Assembly (NCBI RefSeq): GCF_009789535.1
Contig: NZ_WSUT01000001.1
Coordinates: 1-64,000, forward strand
From: Sphingomonas carotinifaciens
GTDB lineage: Bacteria; Pseudomonadota; Alphaproteobacteria; Sphingomonadales; Sphingomonadaceae
DNA length: 64,000 nucleotides
Direction of reading: 5' to 3'
The position numbers and the translations under genes were made by a program. Shown piece by piece: positions 1-6,649 of this stretch (position 1 is the stretch's first letter; every line of letters starts with the position of its first letter). Under the pieces are notes generated by a model. The model was not told where the DNA came from and ran no database searches. It was given only the letters and a program-made list of their open reading frames with translations.

Positions 1-1
1 G

Positions 2-73
2 GCGATCGGCGGCTGGACGATCGGCTGGGGCAAGCTGGAGCGCAGCGGGCGCGCCGATATGGCGGGCGCCTGA
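2..73 (+). CDS. C-terminal end of an unidentified protein (partial)
   Basis: An open frame enters from the left edge and stops with TGA at 71-73, giving a 23-residue tail ending RADMAGA. The visible part begins with a Gly/Ile/Trp-rich stretch and then turns polar, which could be the end of a membrane segment followed by a short cytoplasmic tail. There is too little sequence to name the family. No other gene follows on this strand until 4781. Confidence 0.45.
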   Translation, partial: AIGGWTIGWGKLERSGRADMAGA

Positions 74-171
74 TAGGCCGGTGGCTCCGGCCGGCAGGGG
101 AAGGGCGATCGCGGTGGATCACGCCGTCATCGCCCGGAACCCGGCAGCGCGCCGGCCGGGCGCACAACGAA

Positions 172-197
172 AAAGGGGCCGGTTACCCGGCCCCTTT
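172..197 (-). terminator. Intrinsic terminator of the arsR-metallothionein operon
   Basis: A perfect 11-bp stem (AAAGGGGCCGG at 172-182, CCGGCCCCTTT at 187-197) encloses a 4-nt loop. Read on the minus strand it is followed by a run of five T (175-171 region into CGTTG), the classical rho-independent form. It lies 23 bp past the metallothionein stop codon. On the plus strand only three T follow, so it is weaker for the partial gene ending at 73. Confidence 0.85.
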
Positions 198-219
198 GCA
201 CATTCTACCCGGTCGTCGA

Positions 220-390
220 TCAGCCGTGGCAGGGGCAACCGGCGTGCTCGCAGCCGACCGACTGCTGGTGATGATTGGCGCAGTTCTCGCCGCAGAACAT
301 GCGGCCATCGGCTTCCACCGCATTGCCGGTGCTGACGATGCAGACGCAATCGTTGCAGGCGCACTTCACCATTTCGACGTTGACGCTCAT
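220..390 (-). CDS. SmtA-like bacterial metallothionein
   Basis: A 56-residue cysteine-rich protein that should bind Zn(II), and possibly Cd(II) or Cu(I), in the cytoplasm. Nine cysteines (residues 10, 12, 15, 17, 33, 37, 47, 52, 54) follow the order and nearly the spacing of cyanobacterial SmtA, including the KCACNDCVC opening and the GCPCHG ending; His 40, 41, 49 and 55 are extra ligand candidates. The start at 390 was chosen because a GAGGA ribosome binding site sits 7 nt upstream; an in-frame ATG further upstream lies inside the preceding gene. It starts 4 nt after the arsR stop, so the two are one transcription unit, as in metal-inducible smt-type systems. Confidence 0.93.
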   Translation of the reverse strand: MSVNVEMVKCACNDCVCIVSTGNAVEADGRMFCGENCANHHQQSVGCEHAGCPCHG

Positions 391-394
391 GATC

Positions 395-700
395 TTATTC
401 CTCGTGATTATGATCTTCTGGTTCCAACACATGGTCCATCATGTTGGTGAGCATGGTGCGGATGTGGCAGTCGGGCAGTTCGTAGAAGACGTTGCGTCCG
501 CTTCGCGTCTGCTTCAGCAATCGCCCCGCCCGCAGTAACCGGAGATGCTGCGAGACGAGGCTCTGGCTGACGCCGACTTGCTCCGTCAGATCCCCGACCG
601 ATCGCGGACCCTCGAGGCAGGCCACCACCAGTCGCAACCGGTTCGGCTCCCCCAACAGGCGGAACAGTTCTGCAAGCTGCGTTCCTTCGTCTTGTGTCAT
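395..700 (-). CDS. ArsR/SmtB-family metal-sensing repressor (zinc-type)
   Basis: A 101-residue winged-helix repressor of the ArsR/SmtB family. The DNA-reading helix lies around residues 44-58 (SQSLVSQHLRLLR). The C-terminal helix carries D77-x-H79-x10-H90-x2-E93, which matches the alpha5 zinc site of SmtB/CzrA (D104, H106, H117, E120 in SmtB). The cysteine of the alpha3 CVC/ELCVGDL motif used by Cd/Pb sensors is absent (PRSVGDL instead). The expected ligand is therefore Zn(II) or Co(II), bound across the dimer to release DNA. H97 and H99 near the C-terminus are further possible ligands. First gene of the operon with the metallothionein; the operator lies just upstream. Confidence 0.93.
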   Translation of the reverse strand: MTQDEGTQLAELFRLLGEPNRLRLVVACLEGPRSVGDLTEQVGVSQSLVSQHLRLLRAGRLLKQTRSGRNVFYELPDCHIRTMLTNMMDHVLEPEDHNHEE

Positions 701-714
701 GCACCCATAAACAT

Positions 715-755
715 ATGAACACGTCCTAATATGTTCATGCTATGATGCGTGTCAA
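715..755 (-). promoter_or_regulatory. Promoter and ArsR operator for the metallothionein operon
   Basis: On the minus strand TTGACA (755-750) is followed after 17 nt by ATATTA (732-727), a good -35 and a fair -10. An inverted repeat, ATGAACA (715-721) and TGTTCAT (732-738) with a 10-nt centre, covers the -10 box and the expected start site. This TGAACA...TGTTCA form resembles SmtB/CzrA-type operators. Binding there would block RNA polymerase, so autoregulation released by zinc is the natural reading. The arsR ATG is at 700. Confidence 0.75.
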
Positions 756-814
756 CTAGATTTCAACAGCGACGACGCTTTCGCGGGTGTCCCTCCCTCG
801 CACCCGCATCGGCT

Positions 815-1102
815 TTAGTCATGCCGCAGCGCCCATGCCGGCGCGGCGCGACTGGCGCACAGCGACTGGCCGAGCACGGTCAGCACCGCGACCCCGATCG
901 CCAGCAGGCTCACCCCAACGAAATACAACGGCGACAGCGTGATCCGGTCGTCGAACCCGGCCAGCCACGTCCGCATCGCGAACAGCCACTTGGCCTGTTC
1001 GTCCGCCTGGTAGAAGCTTACCAGTCGCTGATCGACCGTCGCTGCGGAGAATGGCACGTCGGGCGCAATCCGGCGCCATGCCGCCCGTACGGCCTCCAGC
1101 AT
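815..1102 (-). pseudogene. Remnant of a MacB/FtsX-family ABC permease
   Basis: The 95 residues read as the C-terminal end of a large FtsX-type ABC permease: a periplasmic stretch (WRRIAPDVPFSAATVDQRL), then WLAGFDDRITLSPLYF, one hydrophobic segment and the family-typical ending PAWALRHD. In intact relatives some 60 residues holding two transmembrane segments lie between the LFA and the MRTWLAGF portions; here they are joined directly in frame. The rest of the roughly 800-residue protein is missing. The frame is open upstream only to the stop codon of the neighbouring gene at 1133. It looks like a decayed leftover with an internal deletion. Confidence 0.75.
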
Positions 1103-1132
1103 GGCCTTGCAGTCGCACCGGCGCCGCCATCG

Positions 1133-1567
1133 TCAGGCGGCGTGGCGGGCCGCCCCGTCGCTGGCCGGAACGTACGCCGGCGCCGCTGCCCGCGCCTTTG
1201 TCAGCAGATCGGCATCGCTCAGGTCGCGGTGGTCGATCCACCAGCGGGCATCGCCGACCGCGGCACAGGCCGGGTCCGGATCGCCGCCGCCTGCCGCCTG
1301 CACCATGCGCGCCAGTCGCTTCGCCCGGATGCTCGCGGCCCAGCCGACCTGCCGCTCGCTGCCGACCAGCGGGGCAAGGCGCAGATGGGCAACCGCCGCA
1401 TCGTCCAGGGCGCCGGCCGCCGCGTCCTCCGCCTTCCGGTCGGCAACGAAGCAGGCGCGGCACTTGGTGGTGGTCAGCCAGCGTGCCTTGCGCGCCTTCT
1501 CGCTGGTGGAGCCGGGGATGTAATGCGCCTGCTCATGGCCGCAGGCATGGGTGATGCAGTGGGTCAT
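1133..1567 (-). CDS. Small conserved protein with a zinc-ribbon-like start
   Basis: A 144-residue protein. Its N-terminus has Cys/His pairs that could hold one zinc: C4, C9-G-H11 and, about 25 residues later, KCRAC. The middle is helical and Ala/Arg rich with no signal peptide or membrane segment. I do not recognise a named family. It starts 57 nt downstream of the sugar-type ABC ATPase on the same strand and may be co-transcribed with it. Its stop codon is in the same frame as the permease remnant that follows. Confidence 0.6.
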   Translation of the reverse strand: MTHCITHACGHEQAHYIPGSTSEKARKARWLTTTKCRACFVADRKAEDAAAGALDDAAVAHLRLAPLVGSERQVGWAASIRAKRLARMVQAAGGGDPDPACAAVGDARWWIDHRDLSDADLLTKARAAAPAYVPASDGAARHAA

Positions 1568-1623
1568 GGCCCGAATCGTGACGCGCGCGATTCACCGCGC
1601 CAAACGGCTTGAGTCGGACCGAA

Positions 1624-2736
1624 TCAAATTTGCGCCGAATGGTTTGCACGGGGCGGCGCGCCGATGCGCGGCAGGGCCCGACCCTCGCCGTCGAACGCAT
1701 GGACCAGCTCGGGCCGGATGCCGAACCGCAAGGTAGCGCCCAGCATCACCCGCCGGTCGCCCGGCAATTGCGCAACCAGCGTGTGGTGCGCGCCCGGCGT
1801 GCCGAGATGCGCGAAGGACAGGGGGCCCAGCCTCTCGAACAATTCCACCGCGCCGCCGAACGGTCCCTGCTCGTCCAGCACCAGATGTTCGGGCCGCACC
1901 CCCATCGTTACCGCCGCCCCGACCGGCGCCCGCACCGCGGCCCGGACCTCGGCCCCATCCCCCAGCCGCAACGCAACCCCCGCCGCATCGGCCGCGACCA
2001 CGGTTGCCGCCGCGAAGTTCATCCCCGGTGACCCGATCGCACGCGCCACCGCCAGCGTCGCGGGGGCGTCATACAGCGCGATCGGTCCGCCCACCTGTTC
2101 CACCCGTCCCTCGCTCATCACCACGATGCGATTGGCCAGCGTCATCGCCTCCAGCTGGTCATGGGTGACGTAGATCATCGTCGCGCCCAGCTCGCCGTGC
2201 AGCCGGGCGAACTCGTGCCGCATCCGCACGCGCAGTTCGGCGTCCAGATTCGACAAGGGCTCGTCGAGGAGCAGCACGCGCGGCCGGCGGACGATGGCGC
2301 GGGCGATCGACACGCGCTGCCGCTGCCCGCCGGACAGGGCACGCGGCCGCCGGTCGAGCAGCGGCAACAGGTCCAGCGACCGCGCCACCGCCGCCACCCG
2401 CTCCGCGATCTCCGCCTTGGGCCGGCGCGCGACACGCAACGGAAACGCGATATTCTCCGCCACCGACAGATGCGGATAGAGCGCATAGGACTGGAACACC
2501 ATCGCCAGCCCGCGGTCGGCGGGGGCGGCATCGGTCACGTCGCGCCCGCCGATCGCGATCCGCCCCGCGCTCGGCTCCTCCAGCCCCGCGATCAGGCGCA
2601 GCAGCGTCGATTTGCCGCACCCCGACGGGCCGACGATGACGACGAACTCGCCATCCTCGATCAACAGGTCGGTCGGTGCCAGCACGTCCACCGCGCCAAA
2701 GCGCTTGCTCAGTCCCTCGATCCGGACGCTCGACAC
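1624..2736 (-). CDS. Sugar-type (UgpC/MalK-like) ABC transporter ATPase
   Basis: A 370-residue ATPase of the CUT1 import class. The nucleotide-binding domain has Walker A GPSGCGKST (about residue 36), the Q-loop VFQSYALYPHLSV, signature LSGGQRQRVSIARA, Walker B VLLLDEPLSNLD and the switch His in YVTHDQLEA. A C-terminal TOBE-like region with GVRPEHL and GIRPELVH follows. The GTG start at 2736 was preferred because GGGGAAGAT lies directly before it; an in-frame ATG at 2760 would add 8 residues. No permease or solute-binding protein of this class is nearby, so it may be an orphan energiser shared by distant permeases. Confidence 0.88.
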   Translation of the reverse strand: MSSVRIEGLSKRFGAVDVLAPTDLLIEDGEFVVIVGPSGCGKSTLLRLIAGLEEPSAGRIAIGGRDVTDAAPADRGLAMVFQSYALYPHLSVAENIAFPLRVARRPKAEIAERVAAVARSLDLLPLLDRRPRALSGGQRQRVSIARAIVRRPRVLLLDEPLSNLDAELRVRMRHEFARLHGELGATMIYVTHDQLEAMTLANRIVVMSEGRVEQVGGPIALYDAPATLAVARAIGSPGMNFAAATVVAADAAGVALRLGDGAEVRAAVRAPVGAAVTMGVRPEHLVLDEQGPFGGAVELFERLGPLSFAHLGTPGAHHTLVAQLPGDRRVMLGATLRFGIRPELVHAFDGEGRALPRIGAPPRANHSAQI

Positions 2737-2768
2737 ATCTTCCCCTTTTCCCCGCAGCATACAGCGGA

Positions 2769-3509
2769 TCAGGCCGCGCTCCAGTTGAAACATCCCGCCG
2801 GCAGTCCCGCGCCACCGACCAGCAGCGCACCGCGCCGGTAGAATGCGGCGCGGCGCCCGGGCGCGACGTCCACCACCATCACCCCCATCGCCCGGTCGCT
2901 CCACACCAGCCTCGCCTCCTCGGCCAGCACCGCGCCCATTGCCGCCGCCGGCGTCACGCCCGGCGCAAAGACCAGCGTGGTGAACCGCGCCCCCTCCGCC
3001 GGCCGCGCCGACCAGAAAGCCGCGCCCAACGTCACCACCGCCACCATTGCCGCCGCCGCACCGCCCGCCGGCACCACCCGCCCCCGGCGCAGCATCACCC
3101 AGCCGAGCAGCAGCGGCACCACCCCGAACGCCGCGAACCAGATCAGGTCCCACAACAGGGGCTGCGCACTGTCCACCCGGATCCGGTGAATACCCAGCAC
3201 CCAGTGCGACAACACGCTGTCGAGGACATGCCATGCCCCGAAGCCCACCGGCACCGCGCCCAGCCAGTGCGTCGACCCTGCCGCCGCGCGATGCCGCCAC
3301 AATCCCACCAGGCCCGCCAGCGCGACCAGATACATCAGCGCATGGAAATAACCGTCCCAAAGCACCTGCATCCGCAAGCTGTCGACACCGGGCACCAGGC
3401 TCAACAGGTGATGCCATTGCAGGATTTGATGAAGCACGATCCCGTCAAAGAACCCGCCCAGCGCAAAGCCGAGCACGCCGCCCCACCGCACCACCGGGTT
3501 CCTGCCCAT
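2769..3509 (-). CDS. DUF2243 family inner-membrane protein
   Basis: A 246-residue protein with about five hydrophobic segments and the typical DUF2243 opening GFALGGFFDGIVLHQILQWHH, which places conserved His residues at a membrane face. Further conserved-looking histidines occur in WDGYFHALMY and WHVLDSVLSHWVLGIHRIR. The last 100 residues after RRGRVVPAGG form a hydrophobic segment plus a soluble domain. The function of the family is not established; the His pattern is compatible with haem or metal binding. The start at 3509 has GGGAG upstream. It ends 32 nt before the ABC ATPase start, so the two are probably one operon. Confidence 0.8.
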   Translation of the reverse strand: MGRNPVVRWGGVLGFALGGFFDGIVLHQILQWHHLLSLVPGVDSLRMQVLWDGYFHALMYLVALAGLVGLWRHRAAAGSTHWLGAVPVGFGAWHVLDSVLSHWVLGIHRIRVDSAQPLLWDLIWFAAFGVVPLLLGWVMLRRGRVVPAGGAAAAMVAVVTLGAAFWSARPAEGARFTTLVFAPGVTPAAAMGAVLAEEARLVWSDRAMGVMVVDVAPGRRAAFYRRGALLVGGAGLPAGCFNWSAA

Positions 3510-3593
3510 CACGCAACTCCCACCAACCGGGAACGCCAACGCGCGGCACGGCCAAGTGGCGCCACCCAAAGGACAATCGTCACCCCGAGGTGG

Positions 3594-4619
3594 CTACCAG
3601 TCCAGTCGATAGGTCACCCGGAACCCGTCATGATCGGACAATTGCGGGCCGGAGGCGGCGCCGTCGAACATCGCCTCGACCCGGATCGGCGTCACCCGCA
3701 CCCGCGCCCCGTCGGCGAAGAGCTGAAGATCCTCGGTATCCATCCACGGCGCGTCGCCGTCCCACGACACGCGCACCGCACAGGGCGAGGCGGGGGCCGC
3801 GCAGAAACGATGCACCATGGTCAGCCGGTCCAGCGCGGCATCGAACCGCGCCAGCCGCTCGGGCGCGCCGCGCATGTTGAAGTCGCCGCCAAGGATGGTC
3901 GGCACCTTCGGCTCGGCTGCCGCCGCGACGAAGCCGGCCAGATCGTCCACCTGGATCGCATGCGCCGCACCGCTGCGCGCGGCCGGCACGCGCGACGCAC
4001 CTTGCGAGTTCAGATGGGTGTTGAAGATGTCCACCGGCTGCGGCACGCCGGGTATCCGGATGCGCACCTGCTGCATCCCCTTGTTGCTCAAACAGTCGAA
4101 CCCGGCGCAGCGATGCTTGCCGAACGGTTCGGATGCATCGGCAACGATCGGATAGCGGCTGAGGATCGCTAGGCCGGAGCCGACGAGGTGAAGCCCGGTT
4201 TCACCCTTTTTCCACCGAAACGGCCCTGCCATCGCATCTGGCGCGGGGCGGCGCCGCTTCTGCGTGCGCGACGGCCCCCACGCCTGATAGGGATAGCCCG
4301 CCTTCGTCATCGCCGACACCGCGGCCGGGCTGAACATCTCCTGCACCAGCACCACGTCCGGCGCCTCGCCCTTTGCATTCAGCTCGGCCAGCCGCGCCCC
4401 GATGCGGCGCAGGAAGGGCGCCCGGTTGCGCCGCGCCGGCCATCCCAGTCCCTCGATATTGAAGGTCAGCACGTCCAGCGTCGCGCTGCCCTCCGCCACC
4501 GCTGCCGCCCCCGCATGGGTTTCCAGATCGACCGGCGCCCGCGTCACGGGGGGAAGCGTCGTACAACCGGACAGCGCCGTCGCGATTCCGCCCGCCAGCC
4601 ATGGCAGCGGCGCCCACAT
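3594..4619 (-). CDS. Lipoprotein endonuclease/exonuclease/phosphatase-fold hydrolase
   Basis: A 341-residue metal-dependent phosphodiesterase-fold enzyme of the DNase I/sphingomyelinase superfamily. The N-terminus has a short hydrophobic segment ending in a lipobox LSGC (Cys19), so the protein should be membrane-anchored and face the periplasm. Catalytic landmarks are present in order: FNIEG (Asn54), VLVQEM (Glu), NTHLNS, GGDFN and SDHDG (Asp-His). The insert between the Glu and HLNS motifs recalls neutral sphingomyelinases; in a sphingolipid-making bacterium a phospholipid or sphingolipid headgroup is a reasonable but unproven substrate. The start at 4619 gives a complete lipoprotein signal. 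Confidence 0.85.
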   Translation of the reverse strand: MWAPLPWLAGGIATALSGCTTLPPVTRAPVDLETHAGAAAVAEGSATLDVLTFNIEGLGWPARRNRAPFLRRIGARLAELNAKGEAPDVVLVQEMFSPAAVSAMTKAGYPYQAWGPSRTQKRRRPAPDAMAGPFRWKKGETGLHLVGSGLAILSRYPIVADASEPFGKHRCAGFDCLSNKGMQQVRIRIPGVPQPVDIFNTHLNSQGASRVPAARSGAAHAIQVDDLAGFVAAAAEPKVPTILGGDFNMRGAPERLARFDAALDRLTMVHRFCAAPASPCAVRVSWDGDAPWMDTEDLQLFADGARVRVTPIRVEAMFDGAASGPQLSDHDGFRVTYRLDW

Positions 4620-4640
4620 CCCCCGGCTAACGGTCAAGCT

Positions 4641-4733
4641 GTTGCAACGCCACGAAATCACCGGACGACCCGATACCGGACCGGAACCGTTCCGCCAACC
4701 CGGCATCGGGCGAAGCCGACAATCGGTTGCAAC
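4641..4733 (+). promoter_or_regulatory. Divergent control region with paired GTTGCAAC palindromes
   Basis: The 161-bp gap between the divergent phosphoesterase (start 4619) and STN-domain gene (start 4781) holds two copies of the perfect 8-bp palindrome GTTGCAAC, at 4641-4648 and 4726-4733 (the second extended to GGTTGCAACC). Their centres are 85 bp apart. A GGAACCGTTCC palindrome also occurs at 4683-4693. Paired identical palindromes between divergent genes suggest a looping or shared repressor, but no regulator gene is adjacent. Confidence 0.35.
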
Positions 4734-4780
4734 CAGGACATGCTTTCCTCGTTGAGCCTGCATCGCCGACAGGAGTTCAT

Positions 4781-5356
4781 GTGACCAGATTCTACCTTGC
4801 CGCGCTCGCCCTCGGCAGCGCCACCGCCTTTGCCGCCCCGGCCGCCGCGGAATGCAACCGCGCCCCCGCCGCTTACGCCATGCCCGCCCAGCGGCTGGAT
4901 CAGGCGGTGCAGCAACTGGCCCATATCAGCGGATGTTTCGTCAAGATGGACCCCGCCATGGTCGCCGACCGCCGCGCCCCGGCGTTGAAGGGTCGCTACC
5001 GACCGGAAGAGGCACTGGCGCGACTGGTACGCGGCACCGGATACACCGCACACAGCACCTCCGAAGGCCTGGCCTTTGACGGCGATCTGCTGGCGGTCAC
5101 CATGTCGCAGGCGCGCGCGCTGCGCACCGCTGTGCAGACGCATGCCCGCGCCGGCCATCTCTCCCCGGCTCAGGCCACCCGCCTGCGCGCCACGCTGACC
5201 CAGGTGGAGCGCACCGTTCCCCGTCAGGTCAACGCACAGGGCATGCTGACGCCGGCGCAGAAGCGCGACGCGATCACCAAGCTCGATGCTGTGCGCAGCG
5301 CCGTCGGCCCGGTCGAGGATGCGCGCGGCTGGGCAGCGTTCAAGCGCGCGGCCTGA
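4781..5356 (+). CDS. Secreted STN-domain protein
   Basis: A 191-residue exported protein. Residues 1-23 form a signal peptide (MTRFYLAALALGS... ending AAPAAA). It is followed by an STN (secretin and TonB N-terminal short) domain at about 33-98: MPAQRLDQAVQQLAHISG, then the MVADRRAPALKGRY and PEEALARLVRGTGY pattern seen in the N-terminus of FecA-type receptors. The C-terminal 90 residues are soluble, helical and unassigned; there is no barrel or plug. The GTG start at 4781 is set by AGGAG 5 nt upstream. A free STN domain might bind a FecR-like sigma regulator, but none is visible here. Confidence 0.8.
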   Translation: MTRFYLAALALGSATAFAAPAAAECNRAPAAYAMPAQRLDQAVQQLAHISGCFVKMDPAMVADRRAPALKGRYRPEEALARLVRGTGYTAHSTSEGLAFDGDLLAVTMSQARALRTAVQTHARAGHLSPAQATRLRATLTQVERTVPRQVNAQGMLTPAQKRDAITKLDAVRSAVGPVEDARGWAAFKRAA

Positions 5357-5375
5357 TCCTCATCGACCCCCTTTC

Positions 5376-5406
5376 ATGCGCGGTGACGGTTGCCGTCACC
5401 GCGCAT
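5376..5406. terminator. Hairpin between convergent STN gene and ABC permease
   Basis: A perfect 14-bp stem, ATGCGCGGTGACGG (5376-5389) with CCGTCACCGCGCAT (5393-5406), around a 3-nt loop. It covers the stop codon and last codons of the minus-strand permease. No T tract follows on either strand, so it may act as a shared RNA 3'-end stabiliser or a terminator needing help. Confidence 0.55.
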
Positions 5407-6649
5407 CGAACCGCGGCGCCTTGCCGAAATCCGCCAGCCCGAACGGCCGGTCGTGAAACAGGTAGGTGTAGTAGAATTCGCGCAGGGCCCGGTGATAGGC
5501 GCGCACCCGGTCGCGATAGGCCAGTTGCGCCCTGGCATCGGTATCCGCCAGCCGGGTCAGCGCGGCCTGCACGCCGACCGGCGGCAGCAGCCAGCCCAGT
5601 GCATCGCCCACCGCCGCACGCCGCTCCAGCCCGGCGCGATAGGCCGCGACCTGCGGCGCCACGCTGCGGTCGCCATTCTGGTGAAAGGCGAAATACCATT
5701 TCCAGTGAAACGCCGTCGGCAGCGGTGCCGAATCCGCCCATTGCGGATGTTCGGCATAGAAACGCCGCATCGTCGCCTCGCGCGGGATATCCCATGCCCC
5801 GTTGACGGCCTCGCGCTGCGCCAGCGCGATCGCGCTGCCCGGCGGCACCGGTACCAGCCGGTTGACCGCCACATGCGCCGCGGCGGGCACCACCAGCACC
5901 AGCAACAGCCAGATCGCCGCCAGCGTCGCGGCATTGGTCACCGAACTCCACCGAAGGCGCGACACCAACGCCGCCACACCCACCCAGAAGCCGGTATAGG
6001 CGACCGTCAGCGCCAGCACCGCCAGCACCGTCACCGGGCCGACGCCCGACACCGCCGCGCCCACCAGGAACGGCACCCCCACCGCCAGCACGATCAGGGC
6101 AAGGCGCAGCAGCGTGCGGCGTCGCATGACGCGGCTCGCCCCACCGGGCAGCACCGCCAGCATCCGTGCACGCCCCGCCTCGCGCTCGCCCGACGCCAGA
6201 TCATGGAACAGCGCGATGGTGAACAATGGCACCAGGAAGACCAGCACGAACGCCCATTCGAACCGGCCGGGCAACGCCAGTTCGGGGTTGAAATTGTCGC
6301 CGTCATAGATTTGCGCTTCCAGCCCCAGCGCGCGGATGCGCAGGATATAGGGGGAAACATCCCGCATACCGAGCGCGGCGAAGGCCAGCGGCGATGGCGG
6401 GTCCCAAGTGGCGTGGAAGGTGTAATAGGCTGCATCGCCCGGATCGCCCTTGGGTGCGGCCCAATGCGCGACCGCGGCGACATCCTCGGCCTGGGCGGGC
6501 GCGATCCGCGCGATCGCGGCGCGCTGCCGGGCGACCTCCGCCAATCCCGTCGCGACCGATGCCGCGCCGAGCAGCGCCAGCAGGATCAGCCCGGCCAGCG
6601 CCAGTCGGTTGCGCAGCAGCAGGATCAGTTCGTAACGCCAGATACGCAT
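5396..6649 (-). CDS. ABC-2 exporter permease, DUF3526 type (second subunit)
   Basis: A 417-residue integral membrane protein. One transmembrane helix near the N-terminus (about 15-35) is followed by a large periplasmic loop (about 40-150) and then five or so helices, the layout of DUF3526/NosY-like ABC-2 permeases. The cytoplasmic stretch FHDLASGEREAGRARMLAVLPG is the typical coupling region. The start codon overlaps the stop of the previous permease by one base (TGATG), so translation is coupled. The last gene of a three-gene exporter unit; substrate unknown. Its last codons lie in the hairpin at 5376-5406. Confidence 0.87.
   Translation of the reverse strand: MRIWRYELILLLRNRLALAGLILLALLGAASVATGLAEVARQRAAIARIAPAQAEDVAAVAHWAAPKGDPGDAAYYTFHATWDPPSPLAFAALGMRDVSPYILRIRALGLEAQIYDGDNFNPELALPGRFEWAFVLVFLVPLFTIALFHDLASGEREAGRARMLAVLPGGASRVMRRRTLLRLALIVLAVGVPFLVGAAVSGVGPVTVLAVLALTVAYTGFWVGVAALVSRLRWSSVTNAATLAAIWLLLVLVVPAAAHVAVNRLVPVPPGSAIALAQREAVNGAWDIPREATMRRFYAEHPQWADSAPLPTAFHWKWYFAFHQNGDRSVAPQVAAYRAGLERRAAVGDALGWLLPPVGVQAALTRLADTDARAQLAYRDRVRAYHRALREFYYTYLFHDRPFGLADFGKAPRFDAR

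Noticed and set aside
749..1612. 287-codon plus-strand frame across the permease remnant and zinc-ribbon gene
   Set aside because: Composition is Arg/Pro/Gln-rich without any motif, and the minus strand explains the region better.
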